NCBI RefSeq assembly: GCF_008329535.1 | Contig: NZ_NPKR01000001.1 | Location: forward strand, 248,001-312,000 | From: Mycolicibacterium sp. P1-18 | GTDB taxonomy: Bacteria > Actinomycetota > Actinomycetes > Mycobacteriales > Mycobacteriaceae | DNA: 64,000 nucleotides | Direction: 5' to 3' | In this document: positions 1 through 8,203 of the stretch, one piece after another | How the letters are laid out: the number at the start of each line of letters is the position of its first letter | Numbering within the stretch: the first letter of the stretch is position 1 | Notes under the pieces: model-generated | What the model saw: the letters and a program-made list of their open reading frames with translations, nothing else | Databases searched by the model: none | Told to the model about the DNA's origin: nothing | Position numbers and translations under genes: made by a program

Positions 1-2
1 CC

Positions 3-620
3 GCGGTCATCGCGCTGGTGGCCGAGAACATCGGCCACGTGAAGTCGGTTGGCCAGATGACCGAGACCGACACCAACCCGGTGATGGGCCGCGCCATCGC
101 CGCCGACGGCGTCGCCACCACGCTCGCCGGCTTCGGCGGCGGATCGGCCACCACGACCTACGCCGAGAACATCGGCGTGATGGCCGCGACCCGGGTGTAC
201 TCGACGGCGGCCTACTGGATCGCGGCGGCCGTGGCGATCGTTCTGGCCATGTGCCCCAAGGTCGGTGCGACGATCTCGGCGATTCCGCCCGGCGTCCTGG
301 GCGGTGCGACGGTCGTGCTCTACGGGTTGGTGGGCATCCTCGGCGTCCGGATCTGGCTGACCAACCACGTCGACTTCGGTCTGCCCGTCAACCAGATGAC
401 GGCGGCCATCCCCCTGACGATCGGCATCGCCGACTTCACCTGGCAGCAAGGGTCGTTGGTCTTCACCGGCATCTCGCTCGGGTCCATCGCCGCCCTCGTC
501 GTCTATCACGGCATGCGCCTGCTCGGATTCCGGTCGGTCCAAGACGGGCCCGACCAAAACGACGAAACCCCAACCCCACCGATTGACGTGCGTGACAATG
601 ACGGCGAGTCGGCCAAGTGA
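3..620 (+). CDS. NCS2 uracil/xanthine-type permease, C-terminal part (cut by window edge)
   Basis: The frame is open from the left edge, so the start lies outside; 205 residues are visible. The stretch TTTYAENIGVMAATRVYS is typical of UraA-like nucleobase:cation symporters (NCS2 family), where the conserved Glu lies in the substrate site. Several hydrophobic helices follow, and the protein ends in a short polar, acidic cytoplasmic tail (about the last 35 residues). The expected role is uptake of uracil or a related purine/pyrimidine base across the inner membrane. Family assignment is firm; the exact base is not determinable. A small secreted-protein gene starts 13 bases after the stop and may be cotranscribed. 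Confidence 0.85.
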   Translation, partial: AVIALVAENIGHVKSVGQMTETDTNPVMGRAIAADGVATTLAGFGGGSATTTYAENIGVMAATRVYSTAAYWIAAAVAIVLAMCPKVGATISAIPPGVLGGATVVLYGLVGILGVRIWLTNHVDFGLPVNQMTAAIPLTIGIADFTWQQGSLVFTGISLGSIAALVVYHGMRLLGFRSVQDGPDQNDETPTPPIDVRDNDGESAK

Positions 621-633
621 GGGGATGCGTGCG

Positions 634-894
634 ATGAAGAAACTGGCAGCGGTCTTGTTGACGGGCGCGGCGATGGGGGTTCTGCCGTTCGCAGTCGCTC
701 CGGCGGCGCAGGCCGACATCTGCGCAGGCGCAGGTGGTCGGCACGTGGCGGTCGGCGGGTGCACCAACGTCGCCGGCGACGTGGCGCGCGGCGCCGCGAT
801 CGCCTCGGCGGACACTCCGTACGTCTGGGGCGAGGTGCCCTGCTACACCGTCGAGGGCGTGCCCTACTACACGCCTCCCGGCGACCCCTGCTGA
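634..894 (+). CDS. Small secreted cysteine-containing protein
   Basis: An 86-residue protein beginning MKKLAAVLLTG, with a hydrophobic signal sequence ending APAAQA and a probable cleavage before DICAGAG. The mature part is about 60 residues and carries four cysteines (ICAG, GCTN, PCYT and the final residue), so disulfides are likely outside the cell. I chose the ATG that lies 9 bases after GAGGGG; an in-frame ATG at 625 is possible but too close to that ribosome site. I do not recognise a named family; small exported proteins of this style are common in mycobacteria. The stop falls 2 bases before the end of the convergent acyl-CoA dehydrogenase gene. Confidence 0.65.
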   Translation: MKKLAAVLLTGAAMGVLPFAVAPAAQADICAGAGGRHVAVGGCTNVAGDVARGAAIASADTPYVWGEVPCYTVEGVPYYTPPGDPC

Positions 895-896
895 GC

Positions 897-2078
897 TCAG
901 GGGCCAATCCCCTCCAACACCGCGGCCGGACCTCTGTTCATCAGCTGACGCGCCACGATGAGGCGCTGAATCTCGCTGGCGCCCTCCCAAATGCGTTCCA
1001 CCCGTAGTTCGCGGTACATGCGCTCGGCGACGTTCTCGCGCATGTAACCGCGACCGCCGAAGATCTGCACGCTGCGGTCGGCCACCCGGCCCGCCATCTC
1101 CGAGCAGTACAGCTTCGCCATCGATGCCTGCGCGTGCAGCGTCTTGCGGTCCGCGCCGCCGTCGATCGACCGGGCCACTTCGTAGAGCATGGTCCGGGCG
1201 GCGAACAGTTCGGTGGCGCTGTCGGCCAGCATGCCGGCCACCAGCTGATGCTCGCCCAGCGCCTTGCCGTCGACGACGCGCTCGGTGGCGAACGCGGTCA
1301 CGTCGTCGACGAGCCGCTGCGCGGCGCCGACACACCTGGCCGCGACCATCAGTCGTTCGAAGCGGAACCAGTCCTGGGTGAAGGTCATGCCCTCCCCCTC
1401 GGCGCCGACGAGATTCTCCACCGGCACCCGAACGCCGTTGAACGCGACGATCGGATGCTCGTCGGCGATGTGGTGGGAATAGTGCGGCGTGCGGACGACT
1501 TCGACGCCCGGCCAGGGCAGGTCGACGATCAGCAGCACGTGCTGGCCCTCGAAGTCGCCGCCGACCAGGACCGCCTGCACGAAGCAGTAGTCGGCCAGGT
1601 TGTAGGACGTGACGTGCCACTTGACGCCGTCGATCACGTACTCGTCGCCGTCGCGGCGGGCGGTGGTCGTCAGTGCGGAGACGTCCGAGCCGGCGAACTC
1701 CTCGGTGATGGCGTACGCCTCGTGCTTCTCACCCCGCACGGCGGGCAACAGCCACCGCGCCCGCTGGTCGTCGGTGGCGACGTCGACCCACCATTGCGGC
1801 GGGGTGGCCATCACCCACCCGAGCCCGTTGGTCGCCCGGCCGCATTGCTCCTGGACCAGCACCTGCTGCAGCGCGGTGCATCCCATGCCGCCCACCGACG
1901 TCGGCATGTTGGTGGCGAACAGGCCCAATTCGATTGCCCGGGTGTGGTGTTCGGCGGTCACCTCCTTCGGAAGCTGACCGCCGGCCAGCTCGGCCTCGAG
2001 TTCGAGCGGGATCAGCGAGTCGACGAAGTCGTGTGCCGTGTCCCGGATGCGTCGATCAGCCTCCGATAGCCCGTACAT
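897..2078 (-). CDS. Acyl-CoA dehydrogenase
   Basis: A 393-residue flavoprotein of normal length for the acyl-CoA dehydrogenase family, expected to oxidise an acyl-CoA to its enoyl-CoA with FAD. The catalytic Glu is visible in RIWEGASEIQR (about residue 365), followed by the usual RLIVARQL helix; the flavin-region text AYAITEEFAGSD also fits. Start: ATG preceded by AAGGAG with 5 bases spacing; the GTG two codons upstream lacks a site. It is divergent from the FAD oxidase gene, and the shared region carries the GACTGA-N4-TCAGTC dyad overlapping its -10 box. That context suggests work in an amine-derived acyl-CoA pathway rather than general beta-oxidation (inference). The substrate is unknown. 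Confidence 0.9.
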   Translation of the reverse strand: MYGLSEADRRIRDTAHDFVDSLIPLELEAELAGGQLPKEVTAEHHTRAIELGLFATNMPTSVGGMGCTALQQVLVQEQCGRATNGLGWVMATPPQWWVDVATDDQRARWLLPAVRGEKHEAYAITEEFAGSDVSALTTTARRDGDEYVIDGVKWHVTSYNLADYCFVQAVLVGGDFEGQHVLLIVDLPWPGVEVVRTPHYSHHIADEHPIVAFNGVRVPVENLVGAEGEGMTFTQDWFRFERLMVAARCVGAAQRLVDDVTAFATERVVDGKALGEHQLVAGMLADSATELFAARTMLYEVARSIDGGADRKTLHAQASMAKLYCSEMAGRVADRSVQIFGGRGYMRENVAERMYRELRVERIWEGASEIQRLIVARQLMNRGPAAVLEGIGP

Positions 2079-2095
2079 CCGCACTCCTTGCTCTT

Positions 2096-2111
2096 GACTG
2101 AGCGTTCAGTC
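2096..2111. promoter_or_regulatory. TetR-type operator, copy 1
   Basis: Perfect 6-bp arms GACTGA and TCAGTC around GCGT. Read on the minus strand, TAGACT (2113-2108) is a -10 box lying inside and beside the right arm, giving a start near 2101 for the acyl-CoA dehydrogenase transcript. A second AGCGTTCAGT half-site repeats 17 bp further right (2118-2127), at the start of the FAD oxidase gene. A 22-base context is shared, with a single base change, with copy 3 at 16321. Confidence 0.7.
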
Positions 2112-2112
2112 T

Positions 2113-3333
2113 ATGTCAGCGTTCAGTGCTATGACTAGTTCCACCCAGGCCGACGTAGTGGTGGTCGGTGGCGGGACCGTCGGCGCGTGGACGGCCGTCC
2201 TGCTCGCCGAATCCGGCGCAGGCACGGTCGTTCTGCTCGAGGCGGCCACCCTCGGTGACGGTGCCAGCAGCCGCGCCGCGGGCATGGTTCGCGCCCAAGG
2301 CGGCACCGAGCCCGCGATCAAGCTCGGCCTTCGCGCCCAGGAGTTCTACGCCGCCAGCGGTGACCGCTTTCCCCTCGACTGCGGCTTCGTCGCCCAGGGC
2401 TATCTCATGCCGGCGTTCACCGAAGCCGAAGTGCAGCAGGCGCATTCTCGCATCGCGTTGCAACGGAGTCTCGGCCTCACCGTGGAATGGCTCAGCAGCG
2501 ACGACCTCGACGCCCGTCCCACGGGCCTGGCGCCCGGCGTGACGTTGGGCGCGTCCCATGCCCCCGGGGACGGCTACCTCGACGCGCCACGCAACGTGCT
2601 GGCCTACACCGCCGCGTTGGTCGCCCACGGCGTCGACGTCCGCGAACACTGCGCGTTCACCGGCCTGCGCACCGCCGGTGGCCGGGTGGTCGGCGTCGAC
2701 ACCGCCGACGGACCGATCGCCACCGAACGGGTCGTCCTGACCGGCGGCCCCAAGCTGGCCGCGGTGGGCAACACCGCGGGTGGCCGCATCCACGCCGGCG
2801 GCACCCGGCACCAGGTCGTCGTCACCGCCGCACCCCCCGACGTCGACGTCCACGAGCTTCCCATGGTCTTCGACGTCACCTCCGGAATCTATTGGCGTCC
2901 AGGAGAAGCCGGCGGGGTGCTGTGGGGCATGAGCAATCCCGACGAACCACCCGGCACCGCCGTCGACTTCGACACGCTGTACTACCGCAAGGCACGCGAC
3001 CGCATGGAGCAACTCTTCCCGGCGGTCCGGGGCCTCGGGCTACGACGGTCGTGGGCCGCCACCATCGACTACACGCCCGATCACCTGCCGATCCTCGGGC
3101 CCCTGCTCACCGACGGCGGTCCCGTCGAGGGCACCGTCGTTGCCAGCGCCGCCGGCCACGGCATGATGTGGGGCCCCGCGGTGTCCCAGGTGGCGGCCGA
3201 CCTGACCACGACGGGCCGGTGCGACTGGCTCGACCTCACCGACCTCGGCCTCGACCGGTTCGACGCCGAGGGCAACAGTCGGGTTGCGCCCGAACCGATT
3301 TCACTCCCATTCCCCGAGAGGGCCTCTCAGTGA
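2113..3333 (+). CDS. FAD-dependent amine oxidoreductase (DAO family)
   Basis: A 406-residue DAO-fold flavoenzyme. The FAD dinucleotide motif VVVVGGGTVGAWTAVLLAES is near the N-terminus, and the C-terminal ASAAGHGMMWGPAVSQ segment is typical of sarcosine oxidase beta/glycine oxidase relatives. It should oxidise an amine or N-methyl amino acid with O2 or an acceptor, but the substrate cannot be read from sequence. Neither possible start (ATG 2113 or in-frame ATG 2131) has a ribosome site; 2131 would give the family's usual short N-terminus, so the start is uncertain. It overlaps the cupin gene by 4 bases (GTGA) and sits next to operator copy 1, placing it in the TetR regulon. Confidence 0.85.
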   Translation: MSAFSAMTSSTQADVVVVGGGTVGAWTAVLLAESGAGTVVLLEAATLGDGASSRAAGMVRAQGGTEPAIKLGLRAQEFYAASGDRFPLDCGFVAQGYLMPAFTEAEVQQAHSRIALQRSLGLTVEWLSSDDLDARPTGLAPGVTLGASHAPGDGYLDAPRNVLAYTAALVAHGVDVREHCAFTGLRTAGGRVVGVDTADGPIATERVVLTGGPKLAAVGNTAGGRIHAGGTRHQVVVTAAPPDVDVHELPMVFDVTSGIYWRPGEAGGVLWGMSNPDEPPGTAVDFDTLYYRKARDRMEQLFPAVRGLGLRRSWAATIDYTPDHLPILGPLLTDGGPVEGTVVASAAGHGMMWGPAVSQVAADLTTTGRCDWLDLTDLGLDRFDAEGNSRVAPEPISLPFPERASQ

Positions 3334-3665
3334 TCACCAACATGCTGCCCGACGCCGCCGACGCCGAACTCGAGGACTGGGGCCCTCTCGACGAGGCCAC
3401 CGGCGCACCGATGGCCACCCACGGGCTCGAGGTGTGGGTGGACGGCGATTCGTCGGCCGGCATCTGGCAGTGCGCGCCGGGCCCGTCGCGGTGGACGCTG
3501 GAGACCCACGAGGTGATCTACCTGGTGGCGGGCCGCATGACGGTCACCCCCGACGGCGGCGACGCCTCCGAGATCGGGGTCGGCGACGTCGCGGTGTTCC
3601 CGAAGGGCTGGACGGGCACGTGGGACATCCACGAGACCGTGCGCAAGGTCTACTCGATCTTCTGA
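3330..3665 (+). CDS. Cupin domain protein (cupin_3/DUF861-like)
   Basis: A 111-residue single-domain cupin. The visible core includes TLETHEVIYLVAGRMTVTPDGG and VGDVAVFPKGWTGTWDIHE, matching the two cupin motifs, followed by KVYSIF at the end, a common finish of cupin_3 proteins. Such proteins often accompany DAO-type oxidases and may be small metal-binding enzymes or ligand sensors; no reaction can be assigned. The GTG start overlaps the stop of the FAD oxidase (GTGA), so the two are translationally coupled and probably act in one step. Confidence 0.8.
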   Translation: MITNMLPDAADAELEDWGPLDEATGAPMATHGLEVWVDGDSSAGIWQCAPGPSRWTLETHEVIYLVAGRMTVTPDGGDASEIGVGDVAVFPKGWTGTWDIHETVRKVYSIF

Positions 3666-3675
3666 CCGACCCTGG

Positions 3676-4941
3676 TCAACCCAGTCCCGTGGCCGACCGG
3701 CGACGACGCGAGATGGCGTCGACGCTGGCCGCGAGCAGCAGCACTCCGCCGGTGACCAGGAAGTTGATGTAGGACGACTGGTTCAGCAGGCCAAGGCCAT
3801 TCGCGATGGTCGCGACCACCACGCCGCCGATGACCGCGTCGACCGCCCTGCCCTTGCCGCCGAACAGGCTGGTGCCGCCGATCACCGCCGCGCCGACGGC
3901 GTAGAGCAGGACGTTGCCCGCACCCGAGGACGCCGACACCTTGCCGCCGTACGACGCGGCGATGATGCCGCTGACGGCGGCGAGTGAGGAGCCGATCACG
4001 AACACCGAGATGCGGATCCGGTCGACGTCGATGCCGGCGCGCCGGGCCGCCTCCGCGCTGCCGCCGACGGCGTAGAGGTGGCGGCCGTAACGGGTTCGGG
4101 TCAGCACGAACGTCAGCACGATGAGCAGCACCACCACCAACGGCAGGACGTACGGGATCCCACGGATCTCGACCCTGGGGTTGACGCTGCGGTTGAGGCT
4201 CAGCAGGAACGTCACGCCCAGCGTCACCGCGGCGACGCCGACGATGCGCGCGATCACGACTCCCAGTGGGGCGTGGTGCAATCCGGCCGCAACCTTGCTG
4301 CGGTGCTTGAGCAGCTCGAAGCCGGCGAAGGCCACGACGACCAGCAGCGCGCACGCCCATCCCACGGCCACCGGCAGGTTGCCGATGGTGATGCCGCGGA
4401 TGACGGGGTCGTCGACCCGGACCGAACCGCCCTCGCCGATCAGCTTGAGCGTGACGCCCTGCAGGCCGAGGAAGAACGCCAGCGTCACCACGAACGACGG
4501 GATGCCCAGCTTGGCCCGCAGCAGCCCGATCAACAGTCCGATCAGGGCGCCGCAGAGCACGCCGCCCAGCACGCCCGCCCACCACGGCCAGCCCTGACCG
4601 GTCATGGTCAGCGCCATCACGCACGCCGACACGCCGCCCGCCACCCCGGCGGACAGGTCGATGTCGCCGAGCAGCAGCACGAAGACCAGGCCCATCGCGA
4701 GCACGCAGATCGAGCCGGCCTGGGTCACCAGGTTGGCCAGGTTCAGCGCCGAGAGGAAGCGCTCGTTGGCCAGCCCGAACACCGCGAAGAGCACGATGAG
4801 GCCCAGAATCGCGGGCAGCGATCCCATGTCGCCGCCGCGCACCCTCGCCCAGTAGCCGCGGGCGGCATCGGCGAACGTGGCGTCCGAATGGCTGTCGACC
4901 GCGAAGGCCGAGTCGTCGAGTTCGGCCTTGGTGGTTGTCAT
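3676..4941 (-). CDS. xylH: Xylose-type ABC transporter permease
   Basis: A 421-residue membrane protein of the BPD_transp_2 (ribose/xylose) permease family with about ten or more hydrophobic segments. Diagnostic stretches are LLGDIDLSAGVAGG and RTRYGRHLYAVGGSAEAARRAG (here shortened in part), the loop that contacts the ATPase, and AAVIGGTSLFGGKG. It forms the membrane channel for sugar import with the ATPase and binding protein encoded just upstream. The ATG has AAGGA 7 bases ahead and lies 11 bases after the ATPase stop. Xylose as substrate is inferred from xylA at the head of the cluster. Confidence 0.88.
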   Translation of the reverse strand: MTTTKAELDDSAFAVDSHSDATFADAARGYWARVRGGDMGSLPAILGLIVLFAVFGLANERFLSALNLANLVTQAGSICVLAMGLVFVLLLGDIDLSAGVAGGVSACVMALTMTGQGWPWWAGVLGGVLCGALIGLLIGLLRAKLGIPSFVVTLAFFLGLQGVTLKLIGEGGSVRVDDPVIRGITIGNLPVAVGWACALLVVVAFAGFELLKHRSKVAAGLHHAPLGVVIARIVGVAAVTLGVTFLLSLNRSVNPRVEIRGIPYVLPLVVVLLIVLTFVLTRTRYGRHLYAVGGSAEAARRAGIDVDRIRISVFVIGSSLAAVSGIIAASYGGKVSASSGAGNVLLYAVGAAVIGGTSLFGGKGRAVDAVIGGVVVATIANGLGLLNQSSYINFLVTGGVLLLAASVDAISRRRRSATGLG

Positions 4942-4952
4942 GTCGCGATCCT

Positions 4953-5738
4953 TCACGTCGACTGGGCGGCGTCGGCAGGGGCCAGGCCGAGGCTGCCGGA
5001 ATGTCCGGCGGTGATCAGTTCGACCACCTGACCGCGGGTGGTCTCGGCGGTCTTGACCTCGGCCGCCACCCGGCCGAGATACAGCGCGCAGATGCGGTCG
5101 GCCACCTCGAAGACGTCCATCATGTTGTGGGAGATCAGGACGACGCCCAGGCCCTGGTCGGCCAGGCGTCGCACCAGGTCGATGACTTGACGCGTCTGCG
5201 CCACGCCGAGGGCGGCCGTGGGCTCGTCGAGCAGCACGACCTTGGAGTTCCACAGCACGCACTTGGCGATCGCGACGGTCTGCCGCTGCCCGCCGGACAA
5301 GCTGGAGACGGTCTGGCGCACGGACTTGACCGTGCGCACCGAGAGCGACGCCAGCGCTTCGCGCGCCATCGTCTCCATGCGCGCCTCGTCGAGCACGCCC
5401 CGCTGCCGGATCTCCCGGCCCAGGAACATGTTCGAGACGATGTCGAGGTTCTCGCACAGCGCGAGGTCCTGGTACACGACCTCCACGCCAAGGGCGGCGA
5501 CGTCGTTGGGGCCGTGCACCGTCACCGGCGTGCCCTCGAACAGGTACTCGCCGCTGTCGATCGGATGGATTCCGGCGATCGCCTTCACCAACGTCGACTT
5601 GCCGGCTCCGTTGTCTCCGACCAGCGCCGTCACCTCACCGGGGTAGACGGCGAAGTCCACGTCGCGAAGGACGTGCACCATGCCGAAACTCTTGTTGACT
5701 CCCCGCAGTTCGAGGATGGGCGTCACCTGGTCGGTCAT
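4953..5738 (-). CDS. xylG: Sugar ABC transporter ATPase (single-domain)
   Basis: A 261-residue ABC ATPase with Walker A GDNGAGKST, signature LSGGQRQ, Walker B VVLLDEPTAAL and the switch His in LISHNM. Classical XylG/MglA proteins are about 500 residues with two ATPase domains; this is the shorter one-domain type seen in fructose/xylose importers of actinobacteria, so it presumably works as a homodimer. It lies 7 bases downstream of the binding-protein gene and 11 before the permease. I chose MTDQV; a longer start would overlap the binding protein. Confidence 0.88.
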   Translation of the reverse strand: MTDQVTPILELRGVNKSFGMVHVLRDVDFAVYPGEVTALVGDNGAGKSTLVKAIAGIHPIDSGEYLFEGTPVTVHGPNDVAALGVEVVYQDLALCENLDIVSNMFLGREIRQRGVLDEARMETMAREALASLSVRTVKSVRQTVSSLSGGQRQTVAIAKCVLWNSKVVLLDEPTAALGVAQTRQVIDLVRRLADQGLGVVLISHNMMDVFEVADRICALYLGRVAAEVKTAETTRGQVVELITAGHSGSLGLAPADAAQST

Positions 5739-5745
5739 CGGTCCG

Positions 5746-6837
5746 TCAGAGCCCCGCCGCGCTGCACATGGGGGCGAACTGGCCCGCACATACCTCGTCC
5801 TTGGACTGACCGCCGTCGGAGAGGACGACGTCGACGTTGGTCTTGGTGATCGACTTCGGGGTCAGCAGCACCGAGGGAACGTCGCGATTGCCCTTGTCGT
5901 CACGCGACTTTCCGGGTGCGTCGACCGACTCACCCTTCACCAGCGAGATCGCGGCCTTGGCGAGTGCGGCGGCTTCTTCCTTCGCCGACTTGTAGACGGT
6001 CATGCACTGGGTGCCGGCGAGCACGTTCTGCAGACCTTCGACCGTGGCGTCCTGTCCGGTGACCGGCACCTGACCGGCGCGGCCGTTCTTCTCCAGGATC
6101 GAGATCACCGAGCCGGCGAGGCCGTCGTTGGCGGCGTAGACGCCGTCGATCCTGCCGTCGGCAGCGGTGTTCATCTGCTCGAAGATGGTGACGGCCTTGT
6201 CGTTGTCCCAGTCCGGAACCGCCTGCTCGCCGACGATCTTCACGCTCGGGGTCTTGTCGACCACCGAGTGCGCACCGGCGGTGAACAGCGTGGCGTTGTT
6301 GTCGGTGGGGGATCCGTTCAGGAACACCACGTTCGACGGCTTGCCCGCAAGGCAGTCGACCAGCCCCTGGCCCTGCAGCTGACCGACGGTGTTGTTGTCG
6401 AAGGACACGTAGACGTCGGCCGAACCACCCAGGGTGAGCCGGTCGTAGTCGATGGTCTTGACGCCCTGGCTGGCGGCCTTCTGCTGGATCGCGGCACCGC
6501 TGTCGGAGTCGAGGTTCACGATGGCCAGCACCGTGACGCCGTCGGCGATCATGCCGTCGGCGATCGTCGCCATGTTGTCCGCCGAACCCTCGGCGTTCTG
6601 AATGGAGTACGGCACGCCGGCGGCCTTGAAGGCCGCCTCGAGCGCGGGCCGGTCCTTGGACTCCCAGCGCACCGACGACTTGGTGTCGGGCAGGATCACG
6701 CCGATCTTGCCTTGAGCCTTTGCATCACCGCCGCCGCCCCCGCCATCGTTTCCGCCGCTCCCGCTGCTGCTACAGCCGGACAACACCAGCCCGGCGCCGA
6801 CGACTACGGCAAACACCATTGATGGCACACGGTTCAT
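5746..6837 (-). CDS. xylF: Sugar-binding lipoprotein of ABC importer (XylF-like)
   Basis: A 363-residue periplasmic-binding-protein type I. The signal sequence ends in lipobox LSGC (Cys about 22), followed by a low-complexity Ser/Gly/Asn linker, then the mature domain starting GKIGVILPD. Segments such as SADVYVSFDNNTVG, AANDGLAGS and VTGQDATVEGLQNVLAG match xylose-binding proteins. It should capture the sugar outside the membrane and deliver it to the permease. The ATG has GGGGAG 6 bases upstream. The 85-base gap before it carries a CRP-like site and a -10 box TATGTT (6879-6874, minus), so the transporter genes may have their own promoter besides readthrough from xylA. Confidence 0.88.
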   Translation of the reverse strand: MNRVPSMVFAVVVGAGLVLSGCSSSGSGGNDGGGGGGDAKAQGKIGVILPDTKSSVRWESKDRPALEAAFKAAGVPYSIQNAEGSADNMATIADGMIADGVTVLAIVNLDSDSGAAIQQKAASQGVKTIDYDRLTLGGSADVYVSFDNNTVGQLQGQGLVDCLAGKPSNVVFLNGSPTDNNATLFTAGAHSVVDKTPSVKIVGEQAVPDWDNDKAVTIFEQMNTAADGRIDGVYAANDGLAGSVISILEKNGRAGQVPVTGQDATVEGLQNVLAGTQCMTVYKSAKEEAAALAKAAISLVKGESVDAPGKSRDDKGNRDVPSVLLTPKSITKTNVDVVLSDGGQSKDEVCAGQFAPMCSAAGL

Positions 6838-6883
6838 GGATTGCTCCCCACATTTCGATTTGTTCTTGCCGACAACATATAGC

Positions 6884-6897
6884 GTGACGTGCATCAC
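6884..6897. promoter_or_regulatory. CRP-like site GTGA-N6-TCAC
   Basis: GTGA-CGTGCA-TCAC between xylA and the binding-protein gene. The symmetry and 6-base spacer match the core of the CRP consensus TGTGA-N6-TCACA. An overlapping perfect dyad, GACGTG-CAT-CACGTC, covers 6886-6900. The site centre is about 23 bases upstream of the TSS predicted from TATGTT, closer than the usual activator position, so its effect could be repression or use of another start. Confidence 0.5.
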
Positions 6898-6922
6898 GTC
6901 TAGCGCCTGGCGTCAGCCCTGC

Positions 6923-8110
6923 TCAACGGGCACCCAGCAGATGCTCGATGGCCAGCTGGTTGAGCCGGACGAAGCCGAATCCCTTTGCCCCGAAGTACGA
7001 TTGAGCGTCGAAGTCTTCCATGGCCGATCGGTCGGCCAGCAGGTCGCGGTAGGTCTCGCCGGCCTCGAGAGTGGGCCGTCGCAACTCCTTCACCTGGGCC
7101 ACCTCCATGGCTTCGGCAACCTCGGGGTCGGTCCGGAAGGCGGCCGCGCGCTCCTTGAGCAACAGATACATCCGCATGTTGGCCGCCGCCGAGAACCAGA
7201 CGCCCGACGAATCCTCGGTCCGGCTGGGCTTGTAGTCGAAGTGCCGTGGACCGTGATAGCTCGGACCGCCGTCGGGCCCGCCGTTCTCCAGCAGGTCGAC
7301 GAGGGCGAACGCGTTGGCCAGGTCGCCGTGGCCGAACACCAGGTCTTGGTCGAACTTGATGCCGCGCTGCCCGTTGAGGTCGATGTGGAAGAGCTTGCCG
7401 GCGTCCAGCGCCTGGCTGATGCCGTGCACGAAGTTCAGCCCGGCCATCTGTTCGTGGCCGGTCTCCGGGTTCACGCCGACGATGTCGGAGTGCTCCAGCG
7501 TCTCGATGAACGCCAACGCGTGGCCCACCGTCGGCAGGAGGATGTCACCCCGGGGCTCGTTGGGCTTGGGCTCGATGGCGAAGCGCATCGAGTAGTCGTT
7601 GTCGACGACGTACTCGCACAACAGGTTCATCGCCTCGCGGTAGCGCTCGAAGGCGGCCTGGACGTCCTTGGCGCTGTCGTACTCGCTACCCTCCCGGCCG
7701 CCCCAGACCACGAAGGTCTCGGCGCCCAGTTCCGCGGCCAGGTCGATGTTGCGTAGCACCTTGCGCAGGGCGAAGCGCCGCACCGAGCGGTCGTTGCTGG
7801 TGAAGCCACCGTCCTTGAACACCGGCTGGGAGAACAGGTTCGTGGTCACCATCGGCACCACCATCCCGGAGGACTTCAGCGCCGCCACCAGCCGGTCGAC
7901 CGCTCGCCGGCGTTCGGCGTCCGACGACCCGAACGGGAACAGGTCGTCGTCGTGGAAGGTCAAGCCGTAGGCGCCCATCTCGGCGAGCCGCTCGACCGCC
8001 TCGACCGCGTCGACGGCCGGCCGGGTGTCGACGCCGAACGGGTCGGACGCGGTCCACCCCACGGTCCACAATCCGAACGAGAACTTGTCACTGAACTGGG
8101 CTACGGACAT
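6923..8110 (-). CDS. xylA: Xylose isomerase
   Basis: A 395-residue protein, the normal length of actinobacterial (class I) xylose isomerases, which interconvert D-xylose and D-xylulose with two divalent metals. The catalytic His is in [12 protein letters not shown]; metal ligands are in [12 protein letters not shown] and [15 protein letters not shown]. The ATG follows CCAGGAGGCGGAG, a strong ribosome site. It heads the minus-strand operon xylA-binding protein-ATPase-permease and is divergent from a ROK repressor. No xylulokinase gene is visible in the window, so xylulose phosphorylation must be encoded elsewhere. Confidence 0.95.
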   Translation of the reverse strand: MSVAQFSDKFSFGLWTVGWTASDPFGVDTRPAVDAVEAVERLAEMGAYGLTFHDDDLFPFGSSDAERRRAVDRLVAALKSSGMVVPMVTTNLFSQPVFKDGGFTSNDRSVRRFALRKVLRNIDLAAELGAETFVVWGGREGSEYDSAKDVQAAFERYREAMNLLCEYVVDNDYSMRFAIEPKPNEPRGDILLPTVGHALAFIETLEHSDIVGVNPETGHEQMAGLNFVHGISQALDAGKLFHIDLNGQRGIKFDQDLVFGHGDLANAFALVDLLENGGPDGGPSYHGPRHFDYKPSRTEDSSGVWFSAAANMRMYLLLKERAAAFRTDPEVAEAMEVAQVKELRRPTLEAGETYRDLLADRSAMEDFDAQSYFGAKGFGFVRLNQLAIEHLLGAR

Positions 8111-8133
8111 CTCCGCCTCCTGGCTATAGATTT

Positions 8134-8148
8134 GTTCAGCGCCCGAAC
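8134..8148. promoter_or_regulatory. Probable ROK/XylR operator between xylA and its repressor
   Basis: GTTC-N7-GAAC dyad in the 93-base divergent region, flanked by AT-rich ATAGATTT and TTATAGT, the style of ROK-family operators. On the plus strand TATAGT (8150-8155) is a -10 box for the repressor gene; on the minus strand TAAGTT (8151-8146) is a -10 candidate for xylA. A protein bound here would cover both promoters. Confidence 0.5.
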
Positions 8149-8203
8149 TTATAGTGTGTTCCAGGCCACTGTCAACGGGGAGATCGTCGAGGGGAGGAAC
8201 GCC

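Noticed and set aside
3676..5457. A 593-codon minus-strand frame that would fuse the ATPase region to the permease
   Set aside because: The extra N-terminal part is an out-of-frame reading of the ATPase gene. The permease is complete from 4941.
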